In this document: in pieces, positions 1 through 8,997 of the stretch
Layout: each line of letters begins with the position of its first letter
How positions within the stretch are numbered: position 1 is the stretch's first letter
Source of the DNA: Bacillota bacterium
GTDB lineage: Bacteria > Bacillota > Clostridia > Lachnospirales > Lachnospiraceae
Reading direction: 5' to 3'
Assembly (NCBI GenBank): GCA_023421075.1
Contig: JAEZUM010000093.1
Coordinates: 1 to 23,509, forward strand
Length of the DNA stretch: 23,509 nt
Position numbers and translations under genes: made by a program
Notes under the pieces: model-generated
Database searches by the model: none
What the model saw: only the letters and a program-made list of their open reading frames with translations
Told to the model about the DNA's origin: nothing

Positions 1-2057
1 GCCTGACCATCCCCGAACATCCACCTTAACGGTTCAAGGTTAAATAGCATCCACGGATCCCTCGGATTCGGGTTCATACGGTCATAGAAGCTGAATGGCT
101 TCGGTGCGCAAAGCAATCCCACACCGGTATCCTGCCCTTTCTCCATATGGAGTTCTACTTCAAATTCATATTCTCTTTTGTCAACATCAGCATCGGTTCC
201 GAGTGCCACTGCCGAATATACCTTAAATGGAGGTTTTCTGCGTGACATCTCATTGTCTTCATCCACAACCACCATTTTACAGTCATCCATATCAATAGCC
301 TTGCCGAAGATATTCTTATATGGTTCTGCTTCGATTCCATTCAGCCTTGCATTCCGATATTTAACTCCGAAATCACCGGTAATCATCGGAAGCCCGTGAA
401 GCTCACGATAAATCTTCCCCGCCTCCTCATCAGAAGCAATTACCTTCTCCCCCCGGTTCTTACCGAACAGCTTAAACACATAGTAGCTTGGAATGCCATA
501 GCTTCTGTAATTGTCATAGATCAGAAGATTAGGGTACCACGAGTAAAAATGTACATGCTCAAAGAGCGGGGCATATGAGCACAGCTTCACTTTATCCTGA
601 TTGCGCTCGAACCCAACCATGAACATGGCCTCTGCGACAGCTGCACGAAGCTGTCCCTCATATGTCTGGTTAACAGCAAACTCCCCGACAAAAACATCAG
701 GCTTTGTACGGTCATAATTATCATATATGCCGACGTTCTCAGCGTAGAACTCAGGCATGTTGTAATAATGATCATCAACAATATCGCACTTCGTCCTCTC
801 ACTGCGGTCATTGGAGATGATGAGCATATCAGGGTATTCGTTAAGGACGGCTTTGCGAATCAGCTCATATCGGCTCTCATATTCAGTGCCGCTGTTCTCG
901 TTGCCTATCTCCAGATATTTAATGAAAAAAGGAGCCGGATGTCCCATACGCGCACGCAGACCTCCCCACTTGGAATCGGCAGGTCCCATCGCATATTCCA
1001 GGGCATCAAGTGTATCCTGTATGATATTATCCATTTCCTCATCGTTAAAGTAAATCGGCCCGCGGCCCTGACAGGTCAGACCACAGTTGCACACATAAAG
1101 AGCCTGAAGGTTCAGATCCTCACAGAGTTGCAGATACTCATGAAACCCCAGTCCGTTGGTCGTGCGGTAATGCCACAGGAGCCAGTGACTTGGGCGTTCC
1201 CACACCGGTCCTACCGTTTTCCGAAATAACATGGCAGTCTCCATAGTGAAGCCTTCGACTATGCACCCTCCCGGAAACCTTAGGAACGCCGGCTTCATCT
1301 CCTGAAGCTTCATAACCAGGTCCTTTCTGAGGCCATGATTCATAAATGTATCAGAAGGCATAAGTGACATGAACCCAAAAACAACATCACCGCCATCAGG
1401 AGCAGCAATCACAAACTCAGCCGTTCCCGTCGTAGCCGCAGGAGTAAGAACAGCGTCATATCTGGTCCATTCCGAGTTATTCACCTCAATCGAAGCTTTA
1501 GAAAGCACCTGTTTCTCATTTACCGGGCCATCTGCTGTATTCACGTCCTCCACTGACTCTGTGCGTATAACAGATAATTCGAGTGTGACCTTTTCCGAAG
1601 CTTTGGCAAACATGTAAAAATGATAACTTCTTCCCTCCTCCTGTGAAACTCCGGCATACCCGATATTCCTTATGCTCCCATTCTTATGAAAGCCGACCTT
1701 CAGCGACACCTTCCGGTTAACATTCAGTGTATCTGTATCATCAAGTTCCATCTCCGCGTTATCGCAGTACCAGGCAGGGACGGGTGTAGCTTTAATTTTT
1801 CCATTTGTGACCCAGTCGGTCATGCCCTCACCGTTATTGAACTCGTCAATCCATCCGGTCGGAGAGACAAAGGTCTTTCCTGAATCCGGAGTTGTACAGC
1901 CCTCCGGGATCAGGGAATCCTCGAACGACCTGTTTCTGAGCATCTCCGGATATAAGCCTCCGTCGCCCGCGTGGCTGATGTCCTCAAAAAAAATACCGTA
2001 TAAATCCGATGCCGTGTCAAAGCGTTTCTGTTCTGTTTTTACATTAATCCTGCTCAT
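1..2057 (-). CDS. GH51 alpha-L-arabinofuranosidase (3' end outside window)
   Basis: Open reading frame translated by hand from ATG 2055-2057 to the window edge with no stop, so at least 685 residues; the C-terminus is missing. It should release terminal alpha-L-arabinofuranosyl residues from arabinoxylan- or arabinan-derived oligosaccharides. The start LYGIFFEDISHAGDGGLYPE is the GH51 N-terminal signature. A beta-rich carbohydrate-binding-like segment follows (about residues 60-230), then RFPGGC, then the catalytic barrel. The acid/base is Glu387 in EIGNENSG (codon 897-899); the nucleophile is Glu459 in VGEFA (codon 681-683). The length fits the long GH51 subtype, not the roughly 500-aa short one. 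There is no signal peptide, so I infer a cytoplasmic enzyme acting on imported oligosaccharides. A GAGGG ribosome site lies just upstream of the ATG. No sugar transporter or regulator is in the window. Confidence 0.93.
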   Translation of the reverse strand, partial: MSRINVKTEQKRFDTASDLYGIFFEDISHAGDGGLYPEMLRNRSFEDSLIPEGCTTPDSGKTFVSPTGWIDEFNNGEGMTDWVTNGKIKATPVPAWYCDNAEMELDDTDTLNVNRKVSLKVGFHKNGSIRNIGYAGVSQEEGRSYHFYMFAKASEKVTLELSVIRTESVEDVNTADGPVNEKQVLSKASIEVNNSEWTRYDAVLTPAATTGTAEFVIAAPDGGDVVFGFMSLMPSDTFMNHGLRKDLVMKLQEMKPAFLRFPGGCIVEGFTMETAMLFRKTVGPVWERPSHWLLWHYRTTNGLGFHEYLQLCEDLNLQALYVCNCGLTCQGRGPIYFNDEEMDNIIQDTLDALEYAMGPADSKWGGLRARMGHPAPFFIKYLEIGNENSGTEYESRYELIRKAVLNEYPDMLIISNDRSERTKCDIVDDHYYNMPEFYAENVGIYDNYDRTKPDVFVGEFAVNQTYEGQLRAAVAEAMFMVGFERNQDKVKLCSYAPLFEHVHFYSWYPNLLIYDNYRSYGIPSYYVFKLFGKNRGEKVIASDEEAGKIYRELHGLPMITGDFGVKYRNARLNGIEAEPYKNIFGKAIDMDDCKMVVVDEDNEMSRRKPPFKVYSAVALGTDADVDKREYEFEVELHMEKGQDTGVGLLCAPKPFSFYDRMNPNPRDPWMLFNLEPLRWMFGDGQ

Positions 2058-2225
2058 TATCTTTTCCCTCTGTTCAAATATAATTTAATGCTATCATTTT
2101 GTAAGACTGGTATTGCCATTTTTTAATTCATTTTTTTATATCTAACAGTATCTATCAAAAGATTTAACATATTTATAATATACAGCAAGTCTGATTAACT
2201 AGACAATGGACTAAAAATGCTCCTT

Positions 2226-3605
2226 TTAAGGTCTTTTGTTCTCCACTCGTGATAGTAATACCACCGTCTCCACATGGGTCGAGTGTCCAAACTGATCGAC
2301 CGCTCTCACCCGCTTAAGCTCATAATCCTTCGCACACAAGTACTTCAGATCTCTCGCCAGAGTCGCCGGATCACAGGATACATAGACGATTCTCTTCGGG
2401 GACATGGAAAGTATGGTATCAAGAAGGCTTTGGTCACAACCCTTTCTGGGAGGATCTACAACAATAACGTCAGCATAGATCTTCTCTTCCTTATATTTTG
2501 CCGGAAGAACCTCCTCTGCCGCTCCGACAAAGAACTCCGTATTCGTGATATTATTAATCAGGGCATTCCTCTTCGCATCCTCGATGGCCTGAGGAACAAT
2601 CTCAACACCGTATACCTTCTTCGCTTTTTGTGCCAGGAACAGGGATATGGTTCCGATTCCACAGTAGATATCCCAGACCGTCTCTTCGCCGTGTAACTCT
2701 GCATAATCCAGTGCGATGTCATACAGCTTCTTCGTCTGAACAGGGTTCACCTGATAGAAGGACAGCGGGCTGATCTGATATTTGATATCACCGATAGAAT
2801 CCGTGATGTATGGCTCTCCCCAGAGAGAAATTATTTCATTTCCCAAGATTATATTGGTCTTTTCTTTATTTACATTAAGACAGATGCTCTTCATTCCGGT
2901 AATCTTTCTCAGTCTCTCAACCAGCGCTTCCTTATGAGGAAGCTCTTTTCCATTGATCACTATGCATACCATAATCTCTCCGGATAGGTAGCCAACTCTG
3001 GTAAGAATATGACGGATTAATCCCTTGTGAAGCTCTTCGTTATAGGGCTCAAGCTTATACTGCTCGATAAAGGATCGAAGGATCGCAATAATCTCTTCAT
3101 TCACCTTTGCACCGATGAAGCAGCGAGGGGTATCGATGATGGTATGGGTTCTCCCTGCATAGAAACCGATTGCGATGCTGCCATCCTTGTTCCTTCCAAC
3201 GGGGTATTGGGATTTATTACGATAATAGTACGGCTCCTCCATACCGCAGACCGGTTCCATCGGTATCTCCGTGAAGCCGCCGATTCTGGTGAGGCAGCTG
3301 CGCACCTTATTCTCCTTATATTCCAGCTGCTTGGAATAATCCACATGCATCAGCTGGCATCCGCCGCAACGAGCTGCAATCGGGCATCTAGGTTCTACCC
3401 GGAAGGCGGAAGGCTTAAGAAGCTTCACCAATCTTGCATATCCATAGGTCTTGCCTGTCTTTGTCACCTGAACGAGTGCCACATCTCCCATAACCGTATC
3501 CTTAACGAACAGGGTATAGCCTTCATATCTGCCAATGCCTTCTCCCTCGGAACCGATGTCCTCAATATTAATCTCGACTTGATCATTCTTCTTTAATGCC
3601 GCCAT
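2226..3605 (-). CDS. rlmD: 23S rRNA (uracil-C5)-methyltransferase, RlmD/RlmCD family
   Basis: 459-residue SAM-dependent RNA methyltransferase that makes 5-methyluridine in 23S rRNA. An N-terminal TRAM RNA-binding domain spans about residues 5-62. Cys74, Cys80, Cys83 and Cys162 match the [4Fe-4S] ligands of this family. The Rossmann domain has DIYCGIGTISL (312-322) and DPPRKG (384-389). Catalytic Cys411 sits in VSCDPATLARDL and the general base is probably Glu446 in HVETVVLL. I chose ATG 3603-3605 because GGTGGG (complement of 3610-3615) lies correctly before it; an ATG at 3617 would add four residues but has no ribosome site. The gene follows yhaM by 82 bp on the same strand and is probably cotranscribed. 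Many Gram-positives have one enzyme doing both m5U747 and m5U1939 (RlmCD); sequence alone cannot assign the position. Confidence 0.95.
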   Translation of the reverse strand: MAALKKNDQVEINIEDIGSEGEGIGRYEGYTLFVKDTVMGDVALVQVTKTGKTYGYARLVKLLKPSAFRVEPRCPIAARCGGCQLMHVDYSKQLEYKENKVRSCLTRIGGFTEIPMEPVCGMEEPYYYRNKSQYPVGRNKDGSIAIGFYAGRTHTIIDTPRCFIGAKVNEEIIAILRSFIEQYKLEPYNEELHKGLIRHILTRVGYLSGEIMVCIVINGKELPHKEALVERLRKITGMKSICLNVNKEKTNIILGNEIISLWGEPYITDSIGDIKYQISPLSFYQVNPVQTKKLYDIALDYAELHGEETVWDIYCGIGTISLFLAQKAKKVYGVEIVPQAIEDAKRNALINNITNTEFFVGAAEEVLPAKYKEEKIYADVIVVDPPRKGCDQSLLDTILSMSPKRIVYVSCDPATLARDLKYLCAKDYELKRVRAVDQFGHSTHVETVVLLSRVENKRP

Positions 3606-3687
3606 AATTCCCACCATTCTATTTTTGAATGAGGATTGCCGGATCAGCCGTAATTGCTAAACCAGACAACCCCCACATAATTAATTT

Positions 3688-4641
3688 CTATTCTTTACTC
3701 TTCGTACTACGCTTAATATTAGATTCAAAGAGTCTCTGATATCCCAACCACTCCACCTTAGGATCTCCGGCCATCAGCATTTCTGATATCGTCTGCATCT
3801 TTGCATCGGTATTGTCCGCAAAATGCAATGCCATCGCCTCAGCAGTCGCCGGCTTCTTCGGTGAACCATACTCCAGCTCTCCATGATGGGACAGAATACA
3901 GTGAATTAACTCATTTGCCAGCTTCGGAGGAAATTTACTCATTTTATTAATATGGCTGCTTACAATATTCGCTCCGATAAAAATATGTCCGAGCAATTGA
4001 CCGTCATCCGTATAATCATTCTCCGGGAAGGTGGAGAGCTCCTCCATCTTACCGATATCATGGAATAGCGCAGCAGTAAGAAGCAGGTCCTTATTCAAGA
4101 TCGGATAAGTGGTGGTATAGTACTCGCAGAGCTTAACCACGCTGAGGGTATGCTCCAACAAACCGCCCATAAAGCTATGATGCACACTCTTCGCAGCGGA
4201 ATGGCTTTTAAACCGTTTGATAAAGTCCGAATTGTTGACGAAGAAATCCTCTGCGAGAGTCCGAAGGCTTACATCCTTAATACCTTGGACAAAATCCTTA
4301 ATCTCACGGTACATAACCTCTACATCCTTGTTCGTAACAGGGAAGTAATCCTCCGGGTAATATTCACCCTCCCTGGCCTTATAGATTCTGCTGACATTGA
4401 GCTGAAGAGCATCCTGAAAACTGTTTACCCTTGCATCAATATGTACGAAATCCATCGTCTCATATTGCTCTATTTCATTGTTGAAGTCCCAAATCTTAGC
4501 ATCAATGGTCCCCGTCTTATCCTGTAATATCAGCGATACATAGCTTTTACCGCTTTTACCGGTCAAAGTCTGCTTGGACTTGCACAAGTATATCTCATTC
4601 TTAATAAAATCGTTCTCTCTCAGATCCTGAATAAATCTCAT
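3688..4641 (-). CDS. yhaM: YhaM-type 3'-5' exoribonuclease (OB fold + HD domain)
   Basis: 317 residues, the normal length for YhaM. The first 90 residues form an OB-fold nucleic-acid-binding domain (TGKSGKSYVSLILQDKTG). The C-terminal part is an HD metal-dependent phosphohydrolase with His164 (LLEHTLSV), His194-Asp195 (FHDIGK), His219, His252/253 (SHHGE) and Asp276. YhaM trims RNA 3' ends and single-stranded DNA in Bacilli, in the cytoplasm. The gene has its own promoter-like sequence at 4713-4741 and an AAAGG ribosome site. rlmD lies 82 bp downstream, which gives an RNA-processing/RNA-modification pair. The family assignment is firm; the precise substrate is inferred. Confidence 0.92.
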   Translation of the reverse strand: MRFIQDLRENDFIKNEIYLCKSKQTLTGKSGKSYVSLILQDKTGTIDAKIWDFNNEIEQYETMDFVHIDARVNSFQDALQLNVSRIYKAREGEYYPEDYFPVTNKDVEVMYREIKDFVQGIKDVSLRTLAEDFFVNNSDFIKRFKSHSAAKSVHHSFMGGLLEHTLSVVKLCEYYTTTYPILNKDLLLTAALFHDIGKMEELSTFPENDYTDDGQLLGHIFIGANIVSSHINKMSKFPPKLANELIHCILSHHGELEYGSPKKPATAEAMALHFADNTDAKMQTISEMLMAGDPKVEWLGYQRLFESNIKRSTKSKE

Positions 4642-4712
4642 TCTACTTTACCTTTCTAATGATGAACCTAATTTAACATGTCTACCCACTTTGAAGGTAT
4701 TACACTATTGTA

Positions 4713-4741
4713 ATTATACCCTACACCCGAGGATATATAAA
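4713..4741 (-). promoter_or_regulatory. Sigma-A-like promoter of yhaM with overlapping inverted repeat
   Basis: On the minus strand, TTTATA (4736-4741), a 17-nt spacer and a perfect TATAAT (4713-4718) point toward yhaM, leaving a leader of about 65 nt. A bulged inverted repeat, GGTA..TTACA with TGTAA..TACC at 4696-4720, overlaps the -10 and start region and may be an operator. Confidence 0.6.
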
Positions 4742-4773
4742 GCATTAATTCAAAAATGTCTTCTCGGTAGACA

Positions 4774-4805
4774 AAGAAAAAGGAATGTCTCATGAACGAC
4801 ATTCC
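4774..4805 (-). terminator. Rho-independent terminator of the HtrA-like gene
   Basis: Perfect 8-bp stem, GGAATGTC (4782-4789) with GACATTCC (4798-4805), 8-nt loop, followed on the minus strand by a U-rich run (complement of 4774-4781). It lies 11 bp past the stop of the HtrA-like gene and separates it from yhaM. Confidence 0.85.
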
Positions 4806-4815
4806 TCATACTGAC

Positions 4816-6144
4816 TTATTTTTCTTTTGTACCGATGGTCACCTTGATATCCATCTCACGCTGAGTTGAACCTGTGGTACGAAGTATCTTGACCTGAACC
4901 ACGTCTTCCGGAACATAGGTACTTATAAAATTAAAGAAATTATTTGTATTGATTACGGTATTCTCATCAATCTGAAGAATAATATCACCGTTCTGGATCC
5001 CGGCCTGGAATGCCGGTGAATCTTCAATCACTTCATTTACATAGATTCCGTTGGTGACCTTATATTCCTGCTTCGCCGCATCCGGCATGTCTAAGGTCTT
5101 CACGCCAAAGTAATTGCGAACGATCTTATTGGCCATGTTGCCCAGTACAAGTCTCAGCTTACTAATACCAATTGCTGTGCTGAGTCCTTCATTTTGCTCG
5201 CCCTTCAGGGTTCTGGTAATCAGGCCGATCACCTCACCCTTCATATTAACAATTACACCATCACTATTCTCATTATCCGTGATATCTGTATTAAATAAAT
5301 CCAGCTTGTTATCCGTTACATAAGCGTAACTGTTTCTGCTGGAGATCATCCCTGCTTCCAAAGATCCGGTATGTCCATTGGGGCTTCCTAAGGCAAGAAT
5401 TGGACTACCAACCACCAAGGTATAGGATTCTCCTAACTTAGCCACCTGTAAACTACTCATGTAAGTAACCGGAATACTCTCCAAAGGAATCGCTAACATC
5501 GCCAGATTCAGATCCTTCTCATAATCTTGTATCACAGCATCTACTGTAAAGTTGTCCGAGAATTGGATCTTCACCGAATCAGCATCCTTAATCCGATCAT
5601 AGCTGACTAATATTAGTAAATTTACATTGTCGTTATAGAAAATGAGACCGGATGTCTCCTTAACCAGCTCAACATTCGTGCCAAACCAGACATCCTTTTC
5701 ATCATTGATACTCACAACGGTTACGATGGACTTCTCAACCTCAAGAGATACCTTACGAAGCTCACTGTAAATTGCACTGTAATCTTCAATGTCCGCTTCA
5801 ATTGGCCGTTCGATAATAACGGTATCCGGCTCCTCTTCCTTAACACTGCTTTCTTCCACTTCTTCTTTATCCGGTGCTTTTGTCGGTTTGTTTTCATTCT
5901 TCTCTGCCTCAACAACCGGGTATTCCGTGGGATATGCGGTAGGAGTCTTCGTCTCCTCTTCCTTATGTAAAAGCTCATAAAGCCTTGGCTCCGTCAGAAC
6001 AAAGGTAACAGCGGCTACAACACCGAATATTACTGCCAAACATAATGTCATAAGAAACGGCAAAACTTTCTTTTTGAATTTCTTACGCTTTTTCTCGATT
6101 ACCTGTTCCTTAATAAACTCAAAATCTTTATTGTTATCAGACAT
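4816..6144 (-). CDS. Membrane-anchored HtrA/S1C-like PDZ protein, catalytically degenerate
   Basis: 442 residues. A basic cytoplasmic start (1-27), one membrane segment (about 28-51), an acidic/Pro-rich linker (60-118), a trypsin-like HtrA fold (about 120-335) and a C-terminal PDZ domain (about 345-438). Active HtrA proteases have NNHVV, TDLAVL and GNSGG. Here the aligned positions read VSYDR (Asp183 for His), LNLAML (Asn213 for Asp) and ENSDG (Ser294 kept, neighbouring glycines changed). Two of three triad residues and the oxyanion loop are lost, so I infer a pseudo-protease that may bind misfolded or peptidoglycan-associated proteins through its PDZ. The LGSPNG, GMISS and NMKGEVIGL motifs confirm the family. 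The ribosome site AAGGAG is strong. It is divergent from mutS2, with a 230-nt leader. Confidence 0.9.
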   Translation of the reverse strand: MSDNNKDFEFIKEQVIEKKRKKFKKKVLPFLMTLCLAVIFGVVAAVTFVLTEPRLYELLHKEEETKTPTAYPTEYPVVEAEKNENKPTKAPDKEEVEESSVKEEEPDTVIIERPIEADIEDYSAIYSELRKVSLEVEKSIVTVVSINDEKDVWFGTNVELVKETSGLIFYNDNVNLLILVSYDRIKDADSVKIQFSDNFTVDAVIQDYEKDLNLAMLAIPLESIPVTYMSSLQVAKLGESYTLVVGSPILALGSPNGHTGSLEAGMISSRNSYAYVTDNKLDLFNTDITDNENSDGVIVNMKGEVIGLITRTLKGEQNEGLSTAIGISKLRLVLGNMANKIVRNYFGVKTLDMPDAAKQEYKVTNGIYVNEVIEDSPAFQAGIQNGDIILQIDENTVINTNNFFNFISTYVPEDVVQVKILRTTGSTQREMDIKVTIGTKEK

Positions 6145-6380
6145 CCTTATTCTCCTTCGAGAGACATAAACTTATAGGATTCTAGTAATACTTAAGTCCT
6201 ATTCTAGCAGTGACATATGAACATAATATGAATTATTTGTAAACAAACGCTTCTAAAATTACGACACGGTACAGCAGGATACTACATACACAATACCAAA
6301 TCATAATTTACAGCCAAGCCTTGCTGTTATCATTGCCTTATTTCGTTCAAACGATGTGTTTTGCGTGTCATAACATTGAT

Positions 6381-6409
6381 ATCATAGTATACTTAATTGG
6401 TAAAATCAA
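6381..6409 (-). promoter_or_regulatory. Promoter of the HtrA-like gene
   Basis: Minus-strand TTGATT (6404-6409), 17-nt spacer, TATGAT (6381-6386). The predicted start near 6374 gives an unusually long leader of about 230 nt. In that leader a hairpin (ACAGC..GCTGT, 6311-6328) and an ATAGGA/TCCTAT repeat close to the ribosome site are visible; I recognise no known riboswitch. The rest of the 6145-6527 intergenic region holds no supported ORF. Confidence 0.6.
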
Positions 6410-6449
6410 GAATTGACAAGCAAATTATCACAATTAATTGTTTTATTTC

Positions 6450-6478
6450 TTTACAACATAAGGTAAAATAGATATAGA
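6450..6478 (+). promoter_or_regulatory. Promoter of mutS2
   Basis: TTTACA (6450-6455), 17-nt spacer, TATAGA (6473-6478), giving a leader of roughly 43 nt before the mutS2 ATG. It is back to back with the HtrA-like promoter about 40 bp away. Confidence 0.6.
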
Positions 6479-6527
6479 ATTGTAAAACTGCAAATTGTGC
6501 AACTAACGGAAAGGCCTGAGAAGTATT

Positions 6528-8906
6528 ATGAATGAAAAAGCATTAAGAACTCTAGAATACAATAAAATTATTGATAAATTATGTGCCCTTGCAGGAACTG
6601 CCTATGGCAAAGAATTATGTGCCCATCTGCTGCCTCTATCCGATCTACCCACGATCCAGAAGCTTCAGACACAGACTACGGATGCTTTATCCCGTCTGTT
6701 ACGGAAGGGTAGTGTTTCCTTCGGCGGTATCCATGATATCCGCCCCTCTGTTATGCGCCTCAAGATTGGCTCCTCACTAAGCGCTGCAGAGTTATTGCAT
6801 ATCAGCTCCGATCTGGATGCCACGCTGCGTTTAAAGGCATATGGTGGCTATACCGGTAAGGACAGCGAGAATCTGACCGAAGACTCCCTAACTGAGTTTT
6901 TCGCCGGTCTTGAGCCCCTTACTCCACTAAATAATGAGATTAAACGATGCATTATCTCCGAAGAGGAGATCGCTGATGATGCCAGCCCTGCTTTAAAAAG
7001 CGTTCGCCGCGCCATCAAGAATGCGAACGATAAGATTCACAGTGAATTAGGTTCTATTCTAAACTCCTCCAGAACCCTGCTGCAGGAAAATATCATTACA
7101 ATGCGAAACGGCAGATATTGTCTACCCGTCCGTTCCGAATATAAGAATCAATTCCAGGGAATGATCCATGATCAATCCTCCACCGGCTCCACTCTTTTCA
7201 TTGAGCCGATCGCTATTGTTCGACTGAACAATGAATTAAGGGAACTTGCCATCAAGGAGCAGGAGGAAATCGAGAAGGTACTTGCAGAGCTTAGTAATCA
7301 GGCGGCAGAGTACAGTGAAAGCCTCGAGTATAACTTCGTTACCATGTCCGAGCTGGACTTTATCTTCGCCAGAGCCTCCTTATCCAAACAAATGAAGGGA
7401 TCCGAGCCAAGCTTTAACAAAAACGGAAGATTATACATTAAAAAGGGGCGTCATCCCCTAATCGATTCAAAGAAGGTGGTACCGATTGATATCATGCTTG
7501 GCAAGGACTTTACGATGCTGATCATCACTGGTCCGAATACCGGCGGTAAGACGGTTACGCTTAAGACCGTAGGTCTGCTAACCCTAATGGGACAGGCCGG
7601 CCTTCACATTCCTGCCTTTGACGGTTCCGAGCTTGCCGTATTCGAAGAGGTATATGCCGACATCGGTGATGAGCAAAGCATCGAACAAAGCCTTTCGACC
7701 TTCTCCTCCCATATGACCAATATCGTTAAGATCTTAGATAAAGCAGACATTAATTCGCTTGTATTATTCGATGAATTAGGCGCGGGTACTGATCCGACCG
7801 AAGGAGCCGCACTGGCAATGTCCATTCTTTCTTCGCTTCATAGAAGAAATATTCGTGCTATGGCAACTACACACTATAGCGAGCTAAAGATTTATGCTTT
7901 GTCAACCGAAGGTGTATCCAATGCCTGCTGTGAATTCGATGTTGAGACGTTGCGTCCTACCTACCGGTTATTAATCGGTATTCCCGGTAAGAGTAATGCT
8001 TTTGCTATCTCCTCCAAGCTTGGCCTTCCGGACTACATTATCACCGATGCCAAGGAACGAATCGGACATCAGGAGAAGAGCTTCGAGGATCTCATCAGTG
8101 ATCTGGAGGCCAATCGCGTCACCATAGAGAAGGAACAGAATGAGATATCGAAATATAAGCAGGAAATTGAGCAGCTGAAGAAGAGCCTGGCTAAGAAAAC
8201 AGAGACCCTGGAAGCCAGTCGTGAAAGGCTCTTAAAGGAAGCCAAGGAACAAGCTGCCTCCGTACTTCAGGAAGCGAAGGAATTCGCTGATCAGAGTATC
8301 CGCCGTTACAACAAATGGCTTCAGGAGGGTGGAGACATTAAGGATATGGAAAACGAACGTAATTCCTTACGTGAACGCCTGAGTGATAGTGAAAGTAATC
8401 TGATCAAGGATAAAAAGAAGAATACCAAGGCTCCTTCGGCTAAGAATCTTAAAGTCGGTGACTCCGTCAATGTGATCAGCCTGAACCTCAAAGGTACAAT
8501 AAGCACTCTTCCGAATGCCAAGGGGGATCTCTATGTACAGATGGGAATTCTTCGATCTCTGGTAAATATTAAAGACATTGAGTTATTGGATGAGGAAGTA
8601 ATTAGCGCACCCGGCTATAACAAAACACAGAGCGGGAAGATCAAGATGTCCAAATCCGCAACCATTCATCCCGATATCAACCTGATTGGCAAGACGGTGG
8701 ATGAAGCACTTTCTGATCTTGAAAAATATCTGGATGATGCATACCTTGCACATCTGCCTCAGGTAACTGTAATTCATGGCCGTGGAACCGGTGCATTAAG
8801 AAATGCGATTCATGCTCGCCTGAAGAAATTAAACTATGTGAAATCCTTCCGTTTGGGTGCCTTCGGGGAGGGCGACCAGGGTGTAACCATCGTGGAATTC
8901 AAGTAA
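6528..8906 (+). CDS. mutS2: MutS2: collided-ribosome-splitting ATPase with Smr domain
   Basis: 792 residues, normal for MutS2. Core and clamp regions (1-300) are followed by the ATPase with Walker A GPNTGGKT (335-342), the DELGAGTDPTEG Walker B/signature and TTHYSELK. A long Lys/Glu-rich coiled coil runs about 510-640, then a KOW-like segment, and a C-terminal Smr domain (about 715-792) with HGRGTGALR (His750). It lacks the mismatch-recognition domain of MutS1. In Bacillus subtilis MutS2 splits stalled or collided ribosomes; older work tied it to suppression of recombination. The usual LDLRG motif at the start of Smr reads INLIG here, which may reduce nuclease function. The ribosome site is weak (GGAAAGG, about 15 nt upstream). 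The response regulator follows after 91 bp with no clear terminator between. Confidence 0.97.
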   Translation: MNEKALRTLEYNKIIDKLCALAGTAYGKELCAHLLPLSDLPTIQKLQTQTTDALSRLLRKGSVSFGGIHDIRPSVMRLKIGSSLSAAELLHISSDLDATLRLKAYGGYTGKDSENLTEDSLTEFFAGLEPLTPLNNEIKRCIISEEEIADDASPALKSVRRAIKNANDKIHSELGSILNSSRTLLQENIITMRNGRYCLPVRSEYKNQFQGMIHDQSSTGSTLFIEPIAIVRLNNELRELAIKEQEEIEKVLAELSNQAAEYSESLEYNFVTMSELDFIFARASLSKQMKGSEPSFNKNGRLYIKKGRHPLIDSKKVVPIDIMLGKDFTMLIITGPNTGGKTVTLKTVGLLTLMGQAGLHIPAFDGSELAVFEEVYADIGDEQSIEQSLSTFSSHMTNIVKILDKADINSLVLFDELGAGTDPTEGAALAMSILSSLHRRNIRAMATTHYSELKIYALSTEGVSNACCEFDVETLRPTYRLLIGIPGKSNAFAISSKLGLPDYIITDAKERIGHQEKSFEDLISDLEANRVTIEKEQNEISKYKQEIEQLKKSLAKKTETLEASRERLLKEAKEQAASVLQEAKEFADQSIRRYNKWLQEGGDIKDMENERNSLRERLSDSESNLIKDKKKNTKAPSAKNLKVGDSVNVISLNLKGTISTLPNAKGDLYVQMGILRSLVNIKDIELLDEEVISAPGYNKTQSGKIKMSKSATIHPDINLIGKTVDEALSDLEKYLDDAYLAHLPQVTVIHGRGTGALRNAIHARLKKLNYVKSFRLGAFGEGDQGVTIVEFK

Positions 8907-8997
8907 AGCTATCTTAATTTAGAGAACCTCAATACAATATCCTTTATCACAGCTAAAGGTTTAGGCTATTGTCTGATCGAATTGAAAGGAGTTTATC

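Noticed and set aside
768..1229. 153-aa ORF on the plus strand
   Set aside because: It lies antisense within the GH51 catalytic domain, which has clear conserved motifs in the opposite frame.
3027..3596. 189-aa ORF on the plus strand
   Set aside because: Antisense to rlmD, including its Fe-S cysteine region; no family signature.
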